From contig JAPLFR010000015.1 in assembly GCA_026390575.1 (NCBI GenBank), positions 1 to 64,000 on the forward strand: a DNA stretch of 64,000 bases, read 5' to 3'. The position numbers were made by a program, and so were the translations under genes. Of this stretch, positions 54,479 to 63,299 are shown in pieces. Source of the stretch: Ignavibacteriales bacterium. GTDB lineage: Bacteria > Bacteroidota > Ignavibacteria > UBA10030. The notes beneath the pieces are model-generated. The model worked only from the letters and a program-made list of their open reading frames with translations, did no database searches and had not been told where the DNA came from. The stretch's first letter is position 1. Every line of letters starts with the position of its first letter.

Positions 54479-56800
54479 ATGAAAGTCTGTTGGTTCTATC
54501 GTAAGCAAATATCAGTATATTTCATGCTCTTTGTTTTTGATTTTTCGTTAGCCCTTTCACAATCAATTTCGCTCAATGGAAAAGTTGTCGATGCGTCGAC
54601 GCATCAACCGGTAGCTCAAGCAATCGTAGAAGTGCTCGAAACAGGGAAGCGAAAGAGCACGGACGATGAAGGTCGTTTTCAGTATGAACAGCTTTCTTCC
54701 GGACAATATACACTCTCCGTGCGTCATATTGCCTATGCCCAGACTGAGTGTCGTATCGTTCTTTCTCTTCATCAAAAGGATAGTATCGTCATCAATCTTC
54801 GTCCTGCGCTATTTAAGTCTGATGAAGTGGTTGTTCGAAGCACACGTACATCGTCTGTCATGAGCAATATACCATATCCCGTTGTTATTGAAATGAACGA
54901 CCGTCTCACACAATTTTCCACTGTGACCATCTCCGATGCACTGAGTAAATTGCCAGGTATTGCTCTTGTGCGCGATGGAACATGGGAGACCGCTATTTCG
55001 ATCCGTGGCATGAGCCGGTCCAATATTGTCTCTTTAATTGATAATACAAGAATTGAAACTGCCAACGATATTGCCGGAGCGCTTTCTCTTATCAACATCC
55101 TTGATCTTGAAAGAGTCGAAATACTGAAATCTTCCGGGTCGGTGCTTTATGGAACGGGAGCGCTGGGAGGTGTCTTCCATCTCGTAACAAAGCGTGCCTC
55201 GTTCACCGATCAAATGCAGATGAAAGCCGAATTGACAAATAGTGCATCCAGCGTCGATGGAGGATGGTCACAGTATGCGGCTGTTGAAGGTTCGTCAGAT
55301 CACTATGCAGCGCGAATGAGCGGCGGATACCGAAACGCGGGGAATACTGCCACACCCGACGGTGTTCTTCCGAACTCTCAGTATCATGATTTCAGTCTCA
55401 CGGGCTCTTTGGGAATAAAAACAATTGATGAACAATCTCTCTTTATTTCTTATCAGCGTTCGCAAGCGGAGGATACCGGTATACCCGGTGGTTCTGCCTT
55501 TGGTGCAACATCGGCAGTTCGGTACACACTTGCTCGCCGCGAACTTTTTGCAATAGAATATGACATTCCAAATAGTTTTTCAAGACTGCCGCTGATCGCG
55601 TTCCGGATGTCGCGACAGGAAATTGATCGGAATGTTGAGATTATTCAAAGTCCGACACTCACCGTGACGCCGCATGCAATCCATACAACAATGAGCATCC
55701 AGCTGGAATCCAAGATAGTTCCAACAACCGATCATCTTCTTGTTCTGGGCGCAGAAGCATGGGAACGAGAATTAGACAGCCGGAGAGAAAAAAACAATAA
55801 GAGTGCGGACAAAATTATTGGAGAACGTCCGATTCCTTCATCAAAGTTTTTCAGCGGAGGCATCTATGCACAAGACGAGTGGAGCATCCTGCCCAACAAA
55901 TTGACAATGACAGTAGGAGCTCGATACGATTGGATTCGTGTCAGCAATGACAAAACATTTAATCCTGAATATGTAATCGTCTCCGGAGTTCTGTATACGA
56001 ATACTGTAGATTCTACTATTCTCTGGAACGGTAGCTCCGCGCACGATGAATCGTGGAGCGCAAACGCGGGATTGCAGTATGCGCTCAATTCTCATATGGA
56101 TCTGACGTTTCTTGCAGCAACCGCATTTCGATCTCCTTCACTTGAAGAACGATACCAATTTTTGGATCTTGGGAATGGAAGTGTTCAGGTGGGAAATCCA
56201 AATCTCCAACCCGAAAGAAGTCTCTGTTTAAATTCAGGAGTTCATATCCATGCGGATGTTTTAAATATTCGAACGGATTTTTTTTTGAATCAACTGAGGA
56301 ACCTTGTGAGTGTCGCACCAGGTGTGTTCGAAGGACGTCCAGCCACAATGAATACCAATATTGGAGAAGCCAGATTGTACGGGTATGAGTTTTTCGGTGA
56401 AATAGAACTCACAGCGTGGAGCGTTCTGAAAACATCACTGGCGTACGTCCGCGGACAAGATACGCGCAAGCACGCCGATTTGCCTCAGATTGCACCGTTC
56501 AACGGGCGAGTTGAATGGAGCAGCTACATCCGGCGTGTTGGTACGATGAGTATTTCTTGCTCAGGTGCTGCTTCACAAGGAAATCTTTCATCAGGAGAAA
56601 TACACACAGCCGGGTATGCGGTTGTTGACGTCACTATTGTAAGTGTTCCATGGAATATCGGCTGCTGCACATGGACTCTTCGATCTGGGATTCAAAATGT
56701 GTTGAACAACGCGTACCAAAATCATCTTTCAACCTTGCGCGGTCTCCTCAAAGAGGAACCTGGCAGGAATTATTTTCTTTCTCTCACCGTTGCTGTATGA
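54479..56800 (+). CDS. TonB-dependent outer-membrane receptor
   Basis: The start is ATG 54479, with GGAG 10 bases upstream; an earlier frame start falls inside the terminator hairpin. The 773-residue protein has a signal region ending SLALSQ. A carboxypeptidase-regulatory-like beta domain follows (about 18-95, GKVVDASTHQPVAQAIVEV). The plug domain is at about 115-235 (ALSKLPGIALVRDG, AISIRGMSRSNIVSLID, LDLERVEILKSSGSVLYGTGALGGVFHLVTK). A 22-strand-type barrel completes the protein. It imports a siderophore, vitamin B12 or similar ligand using TonB. The ligand is unknown, and there are no substrate-binding or ABC genes beside it. Confidence 0.9.
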   Translation: MKVCWFYRKQISVYFMLFVFDFSLALSQSISLNGKVVDASTHQPVAQAIVEVLETGKRKSTDDEGRFQYEQLSSGQYTLSVRHIAYAQTECRIVLSLHQKDSIVINLRPALFKSDEVVVRSTRTSSVMSNIPYPVVIEMNDRLTQFSTVTISDALSKLPGIALVRDGTWETAISIRGMSRSNIVSLIDNTRIETANDIAGALSLINILDLERVEILKSSGSVLYGTGALGGVFHLVTKRASFTDQMQMKAELTNSASSVDGGWSQYAAVEGSSDHYAARMSGGYRNAGNTATPDGVLPNSQYHDFSLTGSLGIKTIDEQSLFISYQRSQAEDTGIPGGSAFGATSAVRYTLARRELFAIEYDIPNSFSRLPLIAFRMSRQEIDRNVEIIQSPTLTVTPHAIHTTMSIQLESKIVPTTDHLLVLGAEAWERELDSRREKNNKSADKIIGERPIPSSKFFSGGIYAQDEWSILPNKLTMTVGARYDWIRVSNDKTFNPEYVIVSGVLYTNTVDSTILWNGSSAHDESWSANAGLQYALNSHMDLTFLAATAFRSPSLEERYQFLDLGNGSVQVGNPNLQPERSLCLNSGVHIHADVLNIRTDFFLNQLRNLVSVAPGVFEGRPATMNTNIGEARLYGYEFFGEIELTAWSVLKTSLAYVRGQDTRKHADLPQIAPFNGRVEWSSYIRRVGTMSISCSGAASQGNLSSGEIHTAGYAVVDVTIVSVPWNIGCCTWTLRSGIQNVLNNAYQNHLSTLRGLLKEEPGRNYFLSLTVAV

Positions 56801-56824
56801 TGAATTCTTAAGAGGATCAAGAGA

Positions 56825-57706
56825 ATGTTCTGGTTCGCATTAGCTTCCTGCTCTGCACTGCTCTCGGCGGCAGCAGCGGTCATTCAGAAAAAAGTTCTAT
56901 TTCGGCTCACTGCCCTAGAATTTTCGTTTTTTGTTTCCGTCATCATTTTGATTTTTTCATTATTCATACCATTATCGATGGATGTCACTTCCATCACACC
57001 ATCAATGTTCTTGATCATCGTCGGAAAAAGTATTCTTGGTGGAGCCGCATTTCTTTTCGTGATGATGTCCTTAGAATATAATCAGATTAGCACTGCGTTA
57101 CCGATTCTTGGTATGACACCCGCTGTCACGGCCCTTGCCGCCCTGTTGATTATTGGAGAATCACTTCATCAGTGGGAATGGCTGGGGATTGGAATGATGA
57201 TGGCAGGAACCTATGTTTTAGAAAAGCGTCCGGCGCAAAAATTCTTTCAGCCATTCAAAGAAATGCTTCGCTTAAAAAATCATTACTATATGTACGGTGC
57301 GCTCGGGTTGTTTTCGGTTTCATCTGTCTTTGACAAACTTCTTATGAGTGGATATAAAACCGATCCACTTGTCGTCCTCTTCTATCAGCACATTGTCTAT
57401 TGTGTAATGTTCGGTTCTCTCTTGTTCATTCGCAAACAATCTTTTCAAGCGGCAGTACAAAAAGGAGCGCTCCAACTTCCGTTTATTGTTGCAGTGGCAT
57501 TTTTAACTATTGCGTATCGCTTTACTCAACTTGAAGCAACAAAATTTGCACCGGTAGCATTGGTATTAGCTGTCAAACGTACTTCCATACTCTATGCATC
57601 ATTCTATGGCGGTAAAATCTTTTCTGAAGAGAGGCTTGCACAAAAACTTATTGGGGGAGCGCTTATCGTCGGAGCCGGGTTTATCATTCTCAGAAATGTT
57701 GGATAG
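56825..57706 (+). CDS. EamA/DMT-family permease
   Basis: This 293-residue protein has about ten TM helices in two similar halves, as in the drug/metabolite transporter family. The first half carries ALPILGMTPAVTALAALLIIGESLHQWEWLGIGMMMAGTYVLEKRP, the second SILYASFYGGKIFSEERLAQKLIGGALIVGAGFIIL. It is 24 bases after the TonB-receptor gene, so the pair may act on the same substrate, the receptor at the outer membrane and this protein at the inner one. Direction and substrate are not readable. Confidence 0.85.
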   Translation: MFWFALASCSALLSAAAAVIQKKVLFRLTALEFSFFVSVIILIFSLFIPLSMDVTSITPSMFLIIVGKSILGGAAFLFVMMSLEYNQISTALPILGMTPAVTALAALLIIGESLHQWEWLGIGMMMAGTYVLEKRPAQKFFQPFKEMLRLKNHYYMYGALGLFSVSSVFDKLLMSGYKTDPLVVLFYQHIVYCVMFGSLLFIRKQSFQAAVQKGALQLPFIVAVAFLTIAYRFTQLEATKFAPVALVLAVKRTSILYASFYGGKIFSEERLAQKLIGGALIVGAGFIILRNVG

Positions 57707-57747
57707 AGTATACTACTGAACTGCTGAAGACTCATCAACTCAATGAG

Positions 57748-59124
57748 TTACTTCGGTTCCGCGTGAATCATGATTCTTCGCAGCTGTTTGAAATGTCGGA
57801 AAAGCACTGCCTCCACGTCCGAAATAATCTGATGTACTTCATCGAGTGTTTTTGTCTTTTCAATCTGACATGTGAGTGTAGCGTTATACTGATGTCCCTC
57901 TTTCAGTAAGGTTAAATCCTTGCAGGCAAAAACATCTTTATGCCGTTCTGTCGCTTCTTGGATTTCCTTCGACAGATGTATCTCGGCGTCTGTGACGTCC
58001 ATGAGAATACGCTCGGATGGATGATATTCTTCCATATGAATCGTTACCTTGCCGATGGAGGGAAGCGCGGTTTGAATTTGCCGCTCAATCTCTGAAGTCA
58101 TTTCGTGCGCATCGGTAAAACTTTTTCCTTCTGCATATTCCACGTCGAAGTCGATAAAATATTTCCCGTCAGTAAGATGCACTTCGATATTATGCGGTGC
58201 ACGCAGTCCCTTGTCCATCACAATCATCCGAATTTTATCGATGATGGTTTCATCCTTTGATTCGAATGGTTCCGAGTGCACAACAACATCGGCGTTAGGA
58301 TGAATGTCATGCACCGCCCGTTCAATGCTGTCCATAATTGCATGAGCACTTTGAAATGGAATTGTCCGGCGAATAGCAACAACGGTATCCACAAACATGT
58401 GCGCGCCGGAAGTACGAATGCGTACCTTGCGCAGTTCTTCTACGCCTTCTACTGATTGAATAGTGCGTTCCACTTCTTTCGTTAAACTTTGCGGCACACG
58501 ATCCATCAGGGCATCAATCGTGCGTCGACCTAACCGATAGCTGACAAATAGCACCAGCAGTGCTACACCGATCGCGGCAACAGCATCAAATTCAGGATAT
58601 CCAAGCCACACAAAAAATAATCCGCCGATAACTGTCAGCGACGACCAGACATCGCTTGAAAAATGAAGCGCATCGGCCTCAAGCGCCTGACTGTTGTGTT
58701 TCCTTGCAACCCGGTACAAAGCGCGTGACCGGCTTGTGTCGATTACAATGGACACACCCATCACAATAAAACTCCAAATATTTGTTTCGACATGGTGAGA
58801 ATGAGCGAGCAAACGGCTCACACCTTCCCAAACAATCCACGCGCATGTCATGACAAGGAGAAGCGTTTCTATAAACGCAGAAATATTTTCTAACTTCCCA
58901 TGACCGTAGGGATGATCGTCATCAGCAGGGCGATCTGCAAACGAAACTGCAAACAGTGTAATGATGGCTGCGAGAAGATCAAGTCCGGAGTGCGCCGCTT
59001 CGGAGAGAATGCCAAGACTGTTCGTCCATAATCCAATGCCAAGTTTAAAACTTGTCAAGAATACTGCTGCAAGCACTGACGTGAGTGCTATAAATTGTTT
59101 TTCTCTGCCGGCTGCGATCTTCAT
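57748..59124 (-). CDS. Cation diffusion facilitator (CDF) transporter with extended C-terminus
   Basis: This 458-residue protein has a six-TM cation efflux core with zinc/manganese-site motifs HSGLD in TM2 and HFSSD in TM5, and DDDHPYGHGK in the loop. Typical CDF proteins have about 300 residues with one cytoplasmic domain. Here the tail is about 250 residues and holds two dimerisation-like modules (VEGVEELRKVRIRTSGAHMFVDTVV; PHNIEVHLTDGKYFIDFDVEY) and a third partial one. It exports a divalent metal in exchange for protons. Specificity (Zn, Mn, Fe) is unclear. Confidence 0.9.
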   Translation of the reverse strand: MKIAAGREKQFIALTSVLAAVFLTSFKLGIGLWTNSLGILSEAAHSGLDLLAAIITLFAVSFADRPADDDHPYGHGKLENISAFIETLLLVMTCAWIVWEGVSRLLAHSHHVETNIWSFIVMGVSIVIDTSRSRALYRVARKHNSQALEADALHFSSDVWSSLTVIGGLFFVWLGYPEFDAVAAIGVALLVLFVSYRLGRRTIDALMDRVPQSLTKEVERTIQSVEGVEELRKVRIRTSGAHMFVDTVVAIRRTIPFQSAHAIMDSIERAVHDIHPNADVVVHSEPFESKDETIIDKIRMIVMDKGLRAPHNIEVHLTDGKYFIDFDVEYAEGKSFTDAHEMTSEIERQIQTALPSIGKVTIHMEEYHPSERILMDVTDAEIHLSKEIQEATERHKDVFACKDLTLLKEGHQYNATLTCQIEKTKTLDEVHQIISDVEAVLFRHFKQLRRIMIHAEPK

Positions 59125-59303
59125 AGATACTTGTGTTCTTATGACCGCTCAATATACAGAGCGTTTCTATAGAGTGCAACGAACATTGCAAAGCACAGTG
59201 AGTTTGCATATATTCACAATAATGAAGTAAGAGAATAATGTCACCGCTGCGTATCTAGAACGAAAAGAACAAACAACAATGGGATATCGGATTGAGAACG
59301 ACC

Positions 59304-60005
59304 ATGCGTATTGCTATCATTTCTGATATTCATTCCAACCTTGAAGCATTAACAAAAGCACTTGAGATTATTGATAGACAATCTGTTGATGAGATTGTTT
59401 GTCTTGGCGATATTGTTGGGTACGGCGCGAATCCTAATGAGTGTGTCGAACTGGTGCGTCAACGATGCGATACTGTCATCAAAGGCAATCATGAAGATGC
59501 CGTCGAAAATATTTCTCAAACAGAATTCTTCAACGACGATGCACGCGCCGCAATCTTATGGACACAAAAGCAATTGACGGAAAAGAATTTCGAGTATCTC
59601 CGTACACTTCCTCTTTCTCACAAAGCCGATGATCTTCTCTTTGTGCACGCCTCGCCATGTCAACCTGCAGAATGGCATTATATTCTTGATACCTATGGTG
59701 CGTCTGCTGAATTTCATTGTTTTTCAGAATTGATTTGTTTCATCGGTCATACACACACTCCCGAAATATTCTCAACCGGTGGACGGGGAAGCAAGATGAC
59801 AAAAGAAGAACGTTTGATCATCAATGTAGGAAGTATCGGCCAACCGCGTGATCGGAATTCAGATTTGAGTTTTGGCGTTTTTGATACCGATACGTGGTCA
59901 TACGAAAATATCCGCAGTCCGTACGATATGCACACAGCTGCACGAAAAATATTGAACAGTACACTACCCCCAAAACTGGGACATCGATTGTTCATGGGAA
60001 TATGA
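59304..60005 (+). CDS. Metallophosphoesterase of the calcineurin-like family
   Basis: I prefer ATG 59304 to the in-frame TTG 59292. The 233-residue protein has the five metal motifs: DIHSN, GDIVGYG, GNHED, an internal His in LLFVHASP and GHTH. This is the YfcE/MJ0936-like group of small phosphodiesterases; the physiological substrate is unknown. It is cytoplasmic, with no signal peptide. Its neighbours on both sides read the opposite way. Confidence 0.88.
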   Translation: MRIAIISDIHSNLEALTKALEIIDRQSVDEIVCLGDIVGYGANPNECVELVRQRCDTVIKGNHEDAVENISQTEFFNDDARAAILWTQKQLTEKNFEYLRTLPLSHKADDLLFVHASPCQPAEWHYILDTYGASAEFHCFSELICFIGHTHTPEIFSTGGRGSKMTKEERLIINVGSIGQPRDRNSDLSFGVFDTDTWSYENIRSPYDMHTAARKILNSTLPPKLGHRLFMGI

Positions 60006-60106
60006 TTGAATTTCGAATCGAGCGTGGGCAATGATGAATAACGATTGAACATTCCAGCGACAATAAAAGAGAGAGCGAGGGAGAGAGTGCAAAGTGAATG
60101 GGGAGT

Positions 60107-60721
60107 TTAATCTACAGTGATGCCGCGCTCTTTTGCGTAATCGTGCAGCTTTTCCTCCAGTATTTTCCTGCCGCGATGCAAACGAGAACGGACAGTACCG
60201 ATTGGGCAATTCAAAAAATCTGATATTTCTTCATACGTCAGTTGTTCAATATCGCACAAAATGACCACAGTTCGAAAATCTTCCGGCAAAGATTGCAGCG
60301 CGCCGGTCACTTCGTCACTCAGCATATTACTGTACATTCGTTTCTGCAGATCGTTGGAATCTGTACTGTCGTCGCGAATGGAATCATAAAAATTTTCAAC
60401 GTCATCGTAGTCAACCATTCCCGGCTCGCGTGTTTCTTTACGATAACGGTTGATGTAGGAGTTTTTCATGATGCGGAAGAGCCACGCGCGAATGTTTGTT
60501 CCTTTCTCGTACTTATCCCAAAAGCGGAATGCTTTCATAAACGTTTCCTGCAGAAGGTCTTTCGCGTCATCTGCATCACCTGTGGTGCGTAATGCAAAGT
60601 TGAGCAAAATATCCTTGTGCGGAAACGCTTCCGCTTCAAATTCCGCCTGCCGTTTGCGGAGCGCGTGAGAGGCAGTAGGGTCAGCTACGCTATCTGTGTG
60701 TTTGTGAGCCATCCTGTTCAC
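60107..60721 (-). CDS. ECF-type RNA polymerase sigma factor
   Basis: This 204-residue protein has region 2 (DLLQETFMKAFRFWDKY, NIRAWLFRIMKNSYINRYRK) and region 4 (LPEDFRTVVILCDIEQLTYEEISDFLNCPIGTVRSRLHRGRKIL) with an acidic linker between them. The start overlaps the peptidase stop as ATGA, so it is translated together with that gene. No anti-sigma factor is adjacent, which is unusual for ECF sigma factors, although some ECF groups lack one. Confidence 0.92.
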   Translation of the reverse strand: MNRMAHKHTDSVADPTASHALRKRQAEFEAEAFPHKDILLNFALRTTGDADDAKDLLQETFMKAFRFWDKYEKGTNIRAWLFRIMKNSYINRYRKETREPGMVDYDDVENFYDSIRDDSTDSNDLQKRMYSNMLSDEVTGALQSLPEDFRTVVILCDIEQLTYEEISDFLNCPIGTVRSRLHRGRKILEEKLHDYAKERGITVD

Positions 60722-61914
60722 TTGTGCTTTAAGAGCAGCGACAACTCGTTTGCAGAAAATGAATGATCAAGTTTGATTCTCTTCGCTTCAAGCTCCGCTC
60801 CCTTTGCATCTACATCTTCCTCTAATGCCGTGAAAGTACTGAGATCGCCAACCTCTACAATCGTAGCAATCTGTTCCAGTGAATCTGTTGATTCGTCCCT
60901 TCGTGTTTCAAAGTTGATACCGACATCGACTCGGATTGGAGCAGTTTGATTGTCCGACTGTAGTACTGCATTCCGAATGATATGATCACATCCTAATTTC
61001 ATATTGAATGGAATTTGTTCATACACCGCGGTGTCTGCATGCGCACTCTCGCCAGTAGCGATTGCGTACAGCGTCGTTAACAGTGCAATACAATTCAATT
61101 TACGAATAAAAAATTTATTGAGATCGCCTTTCCATCCGCCGGATTCGACCAGCACCGTGCTTGTGCCCCATTTCTGAATATTATCGCCAAACGCGCGCGG
61201 TTCGAACGTATCGTCCCATTTTGCCACAAAGCCGGGAATAAATAGAGCTAAAATTTGTGCACATATAGAAGCAACTTTTTTTGCCCTTATTCGCACCGGA
61301 GTATCTGAACGCGATTCGTCTGTAGAAGGAGCAAGCAATGCGATTGCGGTGATTTTTTTCGTAGTACCGACTGTCAGCCGCGTATCTTGATCGTGAAGAT
61401 TAAATCCGTATTCCGGCTGATATTTAATGCATGCTTCTTTTAGAATTCGAGCTTCTGGAGTTTCTAGTGCTAACGCATCACGGTTCAAATCCACGAGTTG
61501 AGCTGTCCGGCGAGTGAATCGTTCGGCTCCATCAGGGTTCAGCATCGGAATCATCAGCAGGTTCAATTTTTCCCGGATGGTGTTCGTTACAATATGGTCC
61601 GGATGCTTCGTGAAGAAGTTGAATATATCTATAAGTGCCATGGTCGCTGTCGGTTCATCGCCGTGCATTTGCGACCAGAGCATTGCTTTCGTTAATCCAG
61701 TTCCTATTGAATAGAGGGAGATTGTTCTGCCTTCACCCGATGTTCCTAAGGGCATTTTGGTGAACAGATTTTGCTCTTTAAACGACCGAAGCCATTTCAT
61801 CATTTCCGCGTGTGTGATTCGGCACGAAATAATTTCAGCCGCCTTGAAAGAATCGTATGAATCGAACAATTCGCGTGCAATATTTTGTGCAGCTGGTTGA
61901 ATCAATGTTGTCAT
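60718..61914 (-). CDS. M14-family zinc carboxypeptidase-like protein
   Basis: This 398-residue protein has zinc ligands in HGDE (His84, Glu87) and His174 of FNLHDQD, plus the family motifs NPDG (126-129) and NRD (144-146). The C-terminal part (DRVDVGINFETRRDE region) is an added beta domain. No signal peptide is visible, so it is probably cytoplasmic. It may process peptides or cell-wall peptides. Translation coupling to the downstream sigma factor suggests joint regulation. Confidence 0.85.
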   Translation of the reverse strand: MTTLIQPAAQNIARELFDSYDSFKAAEIISCRITHAEMMKWLRSFKEQNLFTKMPLGTSGEGRTISLYSIGTGLTKAMLWSQMHGDEPTATMALIDIFNFFTKHPDHIVTNTIREKLNLLMIPMLNPDGAERFTRRTAQLVDLNRDALALETPEARILKEACIKYQPEYGFNLHDQDTRLTVGTTKKITAIALLAPSTDESRSDTPVRIRAKKVASICAQILALFIPGFVAKWDDTFEPRAFGDNIQKWGTSTVLVESGGWKGDLNKFFIRKLNCIALLTTLYAIATGESAHADTAVYEQIPFNMKLGCDHIIRNAVLQSDNQTAPIRVDVGINFETRRDESTDSLEQIATIVEVGDLSTFTALEEDVDAKGAELEAKRIKLDHSFSANELSLLLKHK

Positions 61915-62052
61915 GCTGGGAACTATTTACAATTGAAAGTTAATTCCATGTTCTCGTAGTTATAAGATAGCGCATTCTTCTATTCTTTGCACCGATTTTC
62001 TGTTTTCTTGTTTGTGTTGAAAAAAAACAAATTTCAAAAATGGAAACGTATG

Positions 62053-62081
62053 TTGACATTCAGATGGTCATTCTTTATATT
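62053..62081 (+). promoter_or_regulatory. Strong sigma-70-type promoter of the BMC genes
   Basis: TTGACA (62053-62058) and TATATT (62076-62081) are separated by 17 bases, close to the consensus. The transcript would start near 62088 and reach AAGGAG (62119-62124) seven bases before ATG 62132. Confidence 0.7.
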
Positions 62082-62131
62082 GGCGTCAGCGTGAAACTTC
62101 CATTCTGACCACACACGTAAGGAGAATTTCA

Positions 62132-62428
62132 ATGTCAGACATTTCATTAGACGCACTTGGCATGGTCGAAACCAAAGGACTTGTCGGCGCTATCGAAGCA
62201 GCCGATGCAATGGTCAAGGCGGCTAAAGTGACACTGATCGGTAAAGAACAAATCGGCGGCGGATATGTCACCGTTATGGTACGCGGCGATGTTGGTGCCG
62301 TGAAAGCAGCAACCGATGCCGGAGCGGCAGCGGCACAGCGCGTTGGCGAGTTGGTATCGGTGCATGTTATTCCGCGTCCGCACAGTGATGTGGAAACCAT
62401 TCTCCCTAAACGTCCAGCGCAAAAATAA
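62132..62428 (+). CDS. Bacterial microcompartment shell protein, BMC-H type
   Basis: This 98-residue single BMC domain protein, close to PduA/EutM/CcmK, opens with [24 protein letters not shown]. It has [28 protein letters not shown] and the C-terminal [13 protein letters not shown] stretch. Such proteins form flat hexamers that tile the shell, with the GGGY-type loop lining the pore. Expression should be high (near-consensus promoter, strong ribosome-binding site). No enzyme of a microcompartment pathway lies in the window. Confidence 0.95.
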   Translation: MSDISLDALGMVETKGLVGAIEAADAMVKAAKVTLIGKEQIGGGYVTVMVRGDVGAVKAATDAGAAAAQRVGELVSVHVIPRPHSDVETILPKRPAQK

Positions 62429-62443
62429 TTATTTCTGAATCAT

Positions 62444-62478
62444 AATCCCGAATGATTGTACACCGTCGGGATTTTTTT
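62444..62478 (+). terminator. Terminator between the two BMC genes
   Basis: AATCCCGA (62444-62451) pairs with TCGGGATT (62466-62473), and the T run of the second arm continues to 62478. It would end most transcripts after the first shell gene and leave the second at a lower level. Confidence 0.75.
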
Positions 62479-62493
62479 ATCGGATCATCATGC

Positions 62494-63117
62494 ATGGTTG
62501 ACTACGCTCTCGGCTTAGTGGAGACCAAAGGACTTGTTGCCGCCATTGAAGCGGCTGACACAATGGTGAAAACTGCCAATGTCATTCTGGTTGGTAAGGA
62601 GATAACACGAGGTGCGCTCGTCACAATCAAAGTCGTCGGCGACACTGCAGCAGTGCGTTCCGCAGTTGAAGCCGGAGCAGCGGCGGCACAACGTGTTGGC
62701 GAACTTATTTCTCAGCACATCATTCCACGCCCTGGAGACGGACTGGAAGAACTGATCTTTGCAAAAAGTCAACTCTCGCAGAATGATGTAGAAAGAATTC
62801 TCAACGGGGAAACAGCGGTCTCAGAAAAAAAGGACTTTCCTCTTCAGGAAGAAGAACCGATCGCGCCACAAAGCGAGAATATTCAAGAGGCCGGTGAAGA
62901 GCCCAAGGAAGAACAGGCTCCAGAAGAAGTGTATACAATGCCGGAAGGATTGAGTCCGGAACTGCAAGCGTACTTCAAAGAGTTAGATAGTATGACGGTG
63001 CATGAACTACGCCGTCTTGCGCGGACTCTTGAAGGGCTTTCGATTTATGGCAGACAGATTTCGCGAGCCAATAAAAAAGAATTAATGGAAGAGTTGCTGA
63101 AAGTAAGGAAAGCATAG
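62494..63117 (+). CDS. BMC-H shell protein fused to a Rho-N/SAP-like domain
   Basis: I start at ATG 62494 (MVDYALGLVETKGLVAAIEAA), which aligns with the start of the preceding shell protein; the frame is open to 62452. The 207-residue protein has a complete BMC domain (about 1-90). An acidic linker rich in Glu and Pro follows (about 100-155). The C-terminal module is SPELQAYFKELDSMTVHELRRLARTLEG...RANKKELMEELLKV. That last part has the 'MTVxELRxLAxxLxI...KKxELIxxIL' form of Rho-N or SAP helix-extended-helix domains, which bind nucleic acid or proteins. Shell proteins with C-terminal extensions (PduK, EutK) exist; this type of extension is unfamiliar to me. Confidence 0.9.
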   Translation: MVDYALGLVETKGLVAAIEAADTMVKTANVILVGKEITRGALVTIKVVGDTAAVRSAVEAGAAAAQRVGELISQHIIPRPGDGLEELIFAKSQLSQNDVERILNGETAVSEKKDFPLQEEEPIAPQSENIQEAGEEPKEEQAPEEVYTMPEGLSPELQAYFKELDSMTVHELRRLARTLEGLSIYGRQISRANKKELMEELLKVRKA

Positions 63118-63299
63118 CATTCAGAATTCAGTCATCAGCTGTTAGTTCCCCGATCATATATTACCGCTTTCAACGTTGACTTCTAACCTCTCCCAATTGC
63201 TTGTCTTCGTAAAAAAAATACATGGGCATAATAATTTTAAAAAAGAAAAATGATTTATATACCGACAATCCATGATGCCTTTCTTGAAAATAGTTTTGA

